NCBI GenBank assembly: GCA_024277485.1
Contig: JAJRVA010000184.1
Span: 1 to 10,025, forward strand
Reading direction: 5' to 3'
From: Deltaproteobacteria bacterium
GTDB taxonomy: Bacteria; Desulfobacterota; Desulfobulbia; Desulfobulbales; Desulfobulbaceae
DNA length: 10,025 nt
Under the pieces are notes generated by a model. It was not told where the DNA came from and searched no databases. It saw nothing but the letters and a program-made list of their open reading frames with translations. The translations under genes were made by a program, and so were the position numbers. Below are positions 7,467 to 10,025 of this stretch, piece by piece (position 1 is the first letter of the stretch; each line of letters starts with the position of its first letter).

Positions 7467-7895
7467 TCAGATATCCAGGTTTTCCGGTTGCTGCGCCTTG
7501 TGCGGATGCTGGTCCCCGGCATAGATTTTCAGTTTTTTCAGCTGCTGGCGGCCAAGCTTGTTCTTGGGAAGCATCCCTTTGACAGCCCTCCTGATCAGTT
7601 CTTCAGGCTTTTTGGCCAGGACTTCTTTTGCTGTCTGTTCCTTGATGCCGCCAATGTAACCGGTATGACGATAATATTTTTTGTCATCCCATTTTTTGCC
7701 GGTCAAATGAATTTTTTCTGCATTCACGACAACAATAAAATCACCGTTATCCTGAAAGTTGCAGAATGTCGGTTTATGTTTGCCGCGCAACAGCCGGGCG
7801 ATTTCCGAGGCAAATCGGCCCAGGGTTTTGCCGTCGGCATCGACAAGATACCACTTGCGGTCAATTTCCTGCACAGGTGTATAATAGGTTTTCAT
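7467..7895 (-). CDS. rplM: Large ribosomal subunit protein uL13
   Basis: The product has 142 residues, the same length as E. coli L13. Recognisable segments are [18 protein letters not shown] near the N-terminus, [10 protein letters not shown] in the middle, and [13 protein letters not shown] with [17 protein letters not shown] at the C-terminus. L13 is an early 50S assembly protein. The ATG at 7895 is preceded by GAG about eight bases away; an overlapping out-of-frame ATG five bases upstream is ignored. It lies downstream of tRNA-Gly on the same strand, with only a weak hairpin between, so it may share that promoter. Confidence 0.97.
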   Translation of the reverse strand: MKTYYTPVQEIDRKWYLVDADGKTLGRFASEIARLLRGKHKPTFCNFQDNGDFIVVVNAEKIHLTGKKWDDKKYYRHTGYIGGIKEQTAKEVLAKKPEELIRRAVKGMLPKNKLGRQQLKKLKIYAGDQHPHKAQQPENLDI

Positions 7896-7915
7896 TGCAT
7901 GTTCTCAAAAATATG

Positions 7916-7936
7916 AAAAAAGGCCCGGCCATGGCC
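7916..7936 (-). terminator. Weak terminator-like hairpin after tRNA-Gly
   Basis: Read leftward, GGCC (7936-7933) can pair with GGCC (7925-7922) across a 7-base loop, followed by six U (7921-7916). The stem is only four G/C pairs. It could trim or partly terminate the tRNA transcript ahead of rplM. Confidence 0.35.
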
Positions 7937-7953
7937 AGAACCCAAGTGTACTC

Positions 7954-8028
<75 letters not shown>

Positions 8029-8055
8029 TTTCACTATTACTGCAAACAGCTTTTT

Positions 8056-8085
8056 AGTATAACAGTTAAGCAGGGAGGATGTCAA
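8056..8085 (-). promoter_or_regulatory. Sigma-70 promoter of tRNA-Gly (and possibly rplM-rpsI)
   Basis: Read leftward, TTGACA (8085-8080, a perfect -35) is followed after 18 bases by TATACT (8061-8056, five of six matches to the -10 consensus). The expected start site near 8049 gives a leader of about 20 bases before the tRNA. This is the clearest promoter in the window. Confidence 0.8.
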
Positions 8086-8112
8086 TAAAAAATTGATGAT
8101 TTCTTCAGTTTT

Positions 8113-8242
8113 GAAAATCCGCATGAAAATCCGGGGACATGATACCGTTTTACTGCGTGATGCGGTAAATTTTGAGGGCGATAAAGAAAAACGGTATCAT
8201 GTCCCCGGATTTCGCCGGATTTCGCGGATTTCGGATTTTTTA
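8113..8242. mobile_element. Palindromic REP/MITE-like element
   Basis: Two perfect 25-bp inverted arms (8127-8151 and 8188-8212), each with a CCGGGGACATGATACCG core or its complement, enclose a 36-base loop. Outside the arms, short GAAAATCCG units (8113-8131) on the left mirror GGATTTCG units with 7-10-base spacing (8208-8238) on the right. There is no coding sequence inside. The GGGGACA/TGTCCCC core resembles, from memory, elements mobilised by REP-associated Y1 transposases in deltaproteobacteria. It ends with a T-rich run (8235-8241). It lies between the tRNA promoter and the hisB promoter. Confidence 0.7.
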
Positions 8243-8268
8243 AAAAGATGATTACGGCTGAAGAAAAG

Positions 8269-8297
8269 TTGCCAATATTTGTGAAGAGGAATAAGAT
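8269..8297 (+). promoter_or_regulatory. Candidate promoter of hisB
   Basis: TTGCCA (8269-8274) is followed after 17 bases by TAAGAT (8292-8297). Each box matches four to five of six consensus bases. It lies just right of the palindromic element, and a start near 8304 leaves a 60-base leader. It argues against the long upstream frame opening at 8248. Confidence 0.5.
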
Positions 8298-8314
8298 AGA
8301 GCAGATGAATTGTC

Positions 8315-8333
8315 CCGGCACGTGTGGTGCCGG
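8315..8333 (+). promoter_or_regulatory. Hairpin in the hisB leader
   Basis: CCGGCAC and GTGCCGG form a perfect 7-bp stem with a GTGTG loop. No U run follows, so it is not an intrinsic terminator. It ends 18 bases before the hisB ribosome binding site. A regulatory role is only a guess. Confidence 0.3.
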
Positions 8334-8364
8334 CATGAAAACTGATACAGAAGGGGAGCTTGTT

Positions 8365-8964
8365 TTGTCGGATGCAACAATGAGAACCGCTGAAATCACC
8401 CGCCGGACAAGGGAGACGGAGATAAATCTCTGTTTGAACCTGGATGGCAGCGGTCAGGTAATGATCGAAACCGGTGTCGGTTTTATGGATCATATGCTGA
8501 CTCTTTTTACGGTGCATGGTTTTTTTGACCTGGCGGTCAATGCCAAGGGTGATATCCGGGTTGATGACCACCATACGGTTGAGGATCTTGGGATATGCCT
8601 GGGAATGGCACTCAAAAAGGCGACCGTGGAAAAGGCCGGGATCAGCCGGTATGGACACAGCTTTGTGCCCATGGATGAAACGCTGGTCCGGGTCTGTGTT
8701 GATTTTTCCAATCGTCCATACCTGCATTACGAGGTTCAATTGCCTGACCAGAAAGTCGGCAGCTTCGATACCTCGCTTGCCAAGGAGTTCCTGAGGGCAC
8801 TTGCCCTGCATGGCGGCCTGACACTTCACGTGGACCTTCTGCACGGCGAGAATACCCATCATATTATTGAAGCTGTTTTCAAGGCCCTGGGCAGGTCGCT
8901 GGCAAGGGCGGTGGAACCGGACCTGCGCCTGGACGGACAGTTGTCTTCAAAAGGAACGTTGTAA
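8365..8964 (+). CDS. hisB: Imidazoleglycerol-phosphate dehydratase
   Basis: The product has 199 residues, the normal size of the monofunctional enzyme. It dehydrates imidazole-glycerol phosphate to imidazole-acetol phosphate, the sixth step of histidine synthesis. Diagnostic motifs are GVGFMDHML (37-45), DDHHTVED with metal ligands His69-His70, and HHIIEAVFKALGRSL with His165, His166 and Glu169; the enzyme uses manganese. I chose the TTG at 8365 because AGGGGAG lies six bases upstream. The ATG five codons later has no such site, and frames opening at 8248 or 8336 add residues unlike the family. No other his genes are seen, so this is a detached copy rather than part of a his operon here. A 9-nt repeat array starts at its stop codon. 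Confidence 0.93.
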   Translation: MSDATMRTAEITRRTRETEINLCLNLDGSGQVMIETGVGFMDHMLTLFTVHGFFDLAVNAKGDIRVDDHHTVEDLGICLGMALKKATVEKAGISRYGHSFVPMDETLVRVCVDFSNRPYLHYEVQLPDQKVGSFDTSLAKEFLRALALHGGLTLHVDLLHGENTHHIIEAVFKALGRSLARAVEPDLRLDGQLSSKGTL

Positions 8965-9019
8965 GTTGAAAGTTATAAAGTTTATAAAGTTATCAAGTCT
9001 GTAAAGTTGAAAATTGAAA
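8957..9019. repeat. Array of degenerate AAGTTTATA-type repeats, inverse of the argC-upstream array
   Basis: Units ending in AAGT recur every 7-9 bases (TGAAAGT, TATAAAGT, TTATAAAGT, TATCAAGT, CTGTAAAGT). The pattern is the reverse complement of the array at 6928-6972. It covers the hisB stop codon and most of the gap to the lipoprotein gene. No convincing terminator is present. Confidence 0.65.
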
Positions 9020-9090
9020 GCTGCGGCTAGGGACTTTCAGCCTTGCTGCCTGATACGAATACGAGTTTTGGATACTTCTGGAGGGAGAGA

Positions 9091-9786
9091 GTGATACATT
9101 TTTTACGGAGTTGGGTAATGATTGGGGCATGCTGTCTTGTTTTTCTTGCCGGATGCGGCTCAAAAACAACAGAGCGCAGTTACGTCGTGCAGAGTCCCGC
9201 GTATCCTGTAACCTGTATCGGCATACTCCCGACTGTTACCGGTACTGACCGTGAACGCAAGGTTTCACCCGAACAGCAAAAGGCACTGGCCAAGGGGGTA
9301 AAGGTCATGAACGGGATTCTTGCCCAGGAGCTCGGCGGATGGGAAAAAATTGTTTTTGTTACCCCGGAACAGATTGCCGGCCTCCAGGCGACCAGTGCTG
9401 AGAGACCGCTGGAGGTCGCCCGTATCGTCGGAGAAAGAATTAACTGTAATGCCATTCTTGAAACAACAGTCTGGCGTTATTCCGAGCGGGTCGGAACCAG
9501 GTATTCTGCTGAGGAACCAGCTTCGGTGGCCTTTGATTTTAGGCTGATCGGTACTGATAACGGGTCAGTCCTCCTGTCCGTGAAGTTCGACGAAGTGCAG
9601 AGGTCCGTGATGGAAAATCTTTATAACTGGTCAAAGGCAAGAACACGTGGGTTTACCTGGATTACAGCAGATGAACTGGTGCTGGAAGGGGTCAGGGAGA
9701 AACTTCTGGAAACCCCGTATTTCAAGCAGGTGATGAAAAATGCAAGACTGGACAGTACCTTTGACAATGCAGATAAAAAAGTCTGA
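9091..9786 (+). CDS. Unrecognised outer-membrane-type lipoprotein
   Basis: From the GTG at 9091, with GGAGGG five bases upstream, the product has 231 residues. The frame extends upstream to an ATG at 9043, but that would place 16 extra residues before the signal sequence. The N-terminus is a classic lipoprotein signal: two basic-region residues, the hydrophobic VMIGACCLVFLAG, and the lipobox LAGC with Cys22. Gly and Ser at +2 and +3 favour outer-membrane sorting. The mature part starts with a strand-like segment VTCIGILPTV, then a helix, then VARIVGERINCNAILETTVW and FDFRLIGTDNGSVLLSVKFDEVQ. This alternation resembles the CsgG/LpoB-like alpha-beta fold, but I do not recognise a named family. 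It is followed after 23 bases by the TtcA-like gene, possibly cotranscribed. Confidence 0.82.
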   Translation: MIHFLRSWVMIGACCLVFLAGCGSKTTERSYVVQSPAYPVTCIGILPTVTGTDRERKVSPEQQKALAKGVKVMNGILAQELGGWEKIVFVTPEQIAGLQATSAERPLEVARIVGERINCNAILETTVWRYSERVGTRYSAEEPASVAFDFRLIGTDNGSVLLSVKFDEVQRSVMENLYNWSKARTRGFTWITADELVLEGVREKLLETPYFKQVMKNARLDSTFDNADKKV

Positions 9787-9809
9787 AGCGGGTCACCTCT
9801 TCTTGTCCC

Positions 9810-10025
9810 ATGGAGAGTATCCTAACCCGTGACATGAACCGGCGTGTGGGCCGGGCCATGCACACCTATGAAATGCTTGATGACGGGGACCGGGTCCTGG
9901 TCGCGGTTTCCGGAGGTGTCGACTCCCTGGTGCTGGCGTGGCTCCTGTATTTCTGGCGGCGGAAGGCCCCCATCGCCTATGATCTGCTTCCCGTCCACAT
10001 CGATATGGAGCCGGACGGCAACAAG
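9810..10025 (+). CDS. TtcA-family PP-loop ATPase, N-terminal part (runs off right edge)
   Basis: The visible 72 codons carry a PP-loop SGGVDS (34-39) after GDRVLVAV, the ATP-pyrophosphatase signature. The preceding NRRVGRAMHTYEMLDDGD resembles the N-terminus of TtcA, which thiolates cytidine 32 of tRNA using an iron-sulfur cluster. E. coli TtcA has SGGKDS; the Val here is common in related tRNA-thiolating and TilS-like enzymes. The CX2C cluster ligands would lie beyond the edge, so TtcA proper and a TtcA-like paralogue cannot be separated. The ATG at 9810 has no strong ribosome binding site and lies 23 bases after the lipoprotein stop, suggesting coupling. Confidence 0.8.
   Translation, partial: MESILTRDMNRRVGRAMHTYEMLDDGDRVLVAVSGGVDSLVLAWLLYFWRRKAPIAYDLLPVHIDMEPDGNK

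Noticed and set aside
8113..8242. CRISPR repeat or tRNA-linked attachment site
   Set aside because: There are only two arms, inverted rather than direct, no spacers, and no duplicated tRNA end; an REP/MITE-like palindrome fits better.
8248..8364. Upstream in-frame extension of hisB
   Set aside because: The extra residues do not resemble dehydratases, the candidate promoter and hairpin occupy the region, and the best ribosome binding site points to the TTG at 8365.
8197..8862. 221-codon open frame on the minus strand
   Set aside because: Antisense to hisB and running into the palindromic element; no family resemblance.

Overview
The window looks like chromosomal DNA of a Gram-negative bacterium, most likely a Desulfobacterota/Deltaproteobacteria member, perhaps Desulfobulbales. 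This is an inference from three things: the gene order rplM-rpsI-argC, the joined cyclic-nucleotide-binding and PilZ domains, and the lipoprotein signal sequence. No 16S rRNA or other decisive marker is present.

Layout. (1) Bases 1-2823 hold a divergent pair. On the minus strand is the N-terminus of a protein with a CHC2-like four-cysteine zinc motif, running off the left edge. On the plus strand is an 800-residue HerA/FtsK-type ATPase with a coiled-coil C-terminus. (2) Bases 2875-7447 are read leftward: rplM (7895), rpsI, a strong terminator, then argC, truA and maf in a tight operon, then a large CNB-PilZ signalling protein converging on the ATPase gene. A terminator-like hairpin sits directly on the ribosome binding site of the CNB-PilZ gene. 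(3) At 7954-8085 a tRNA-Gly(GCC) gene, with a near-consensus sigma-70 promoter, reads leftward into rplM. (4) Bases 8113-8242 form a palindromic REP/MITE-like element with perfect 25-bp arms. (5) Bases 8269-10025 are read rightward: hisB with its own likely promoter and a TTG start, an unrecognised lipoprotein, and the start of a TtcA-like PP-loop gene cut by the right edge.

How the genes work together. Most are housekeeping: arginine biosynthesis (argC), histidine biosynthesis (hisB), translation (rplM, rpsI, tRNA-Gly), tRNA modification (truA, ttcA-like) and nucleotide-pool sanitation (maf). The less ordinary parts are the zinc-motif/HerA-like divergent pair, the CNB-PilZ protein, and the intergenic DNA. 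The intergenic DNA carries two inversely oriented arrays of a degenerate 9-nt repeat, a third G/C-richer degenerate repeat patch, and the palindromic element. I see no CRISPR array, complete transposase or clear defence island. Nothing here proves a new system; the strongest leads are the divergent pair and the repeat elements.
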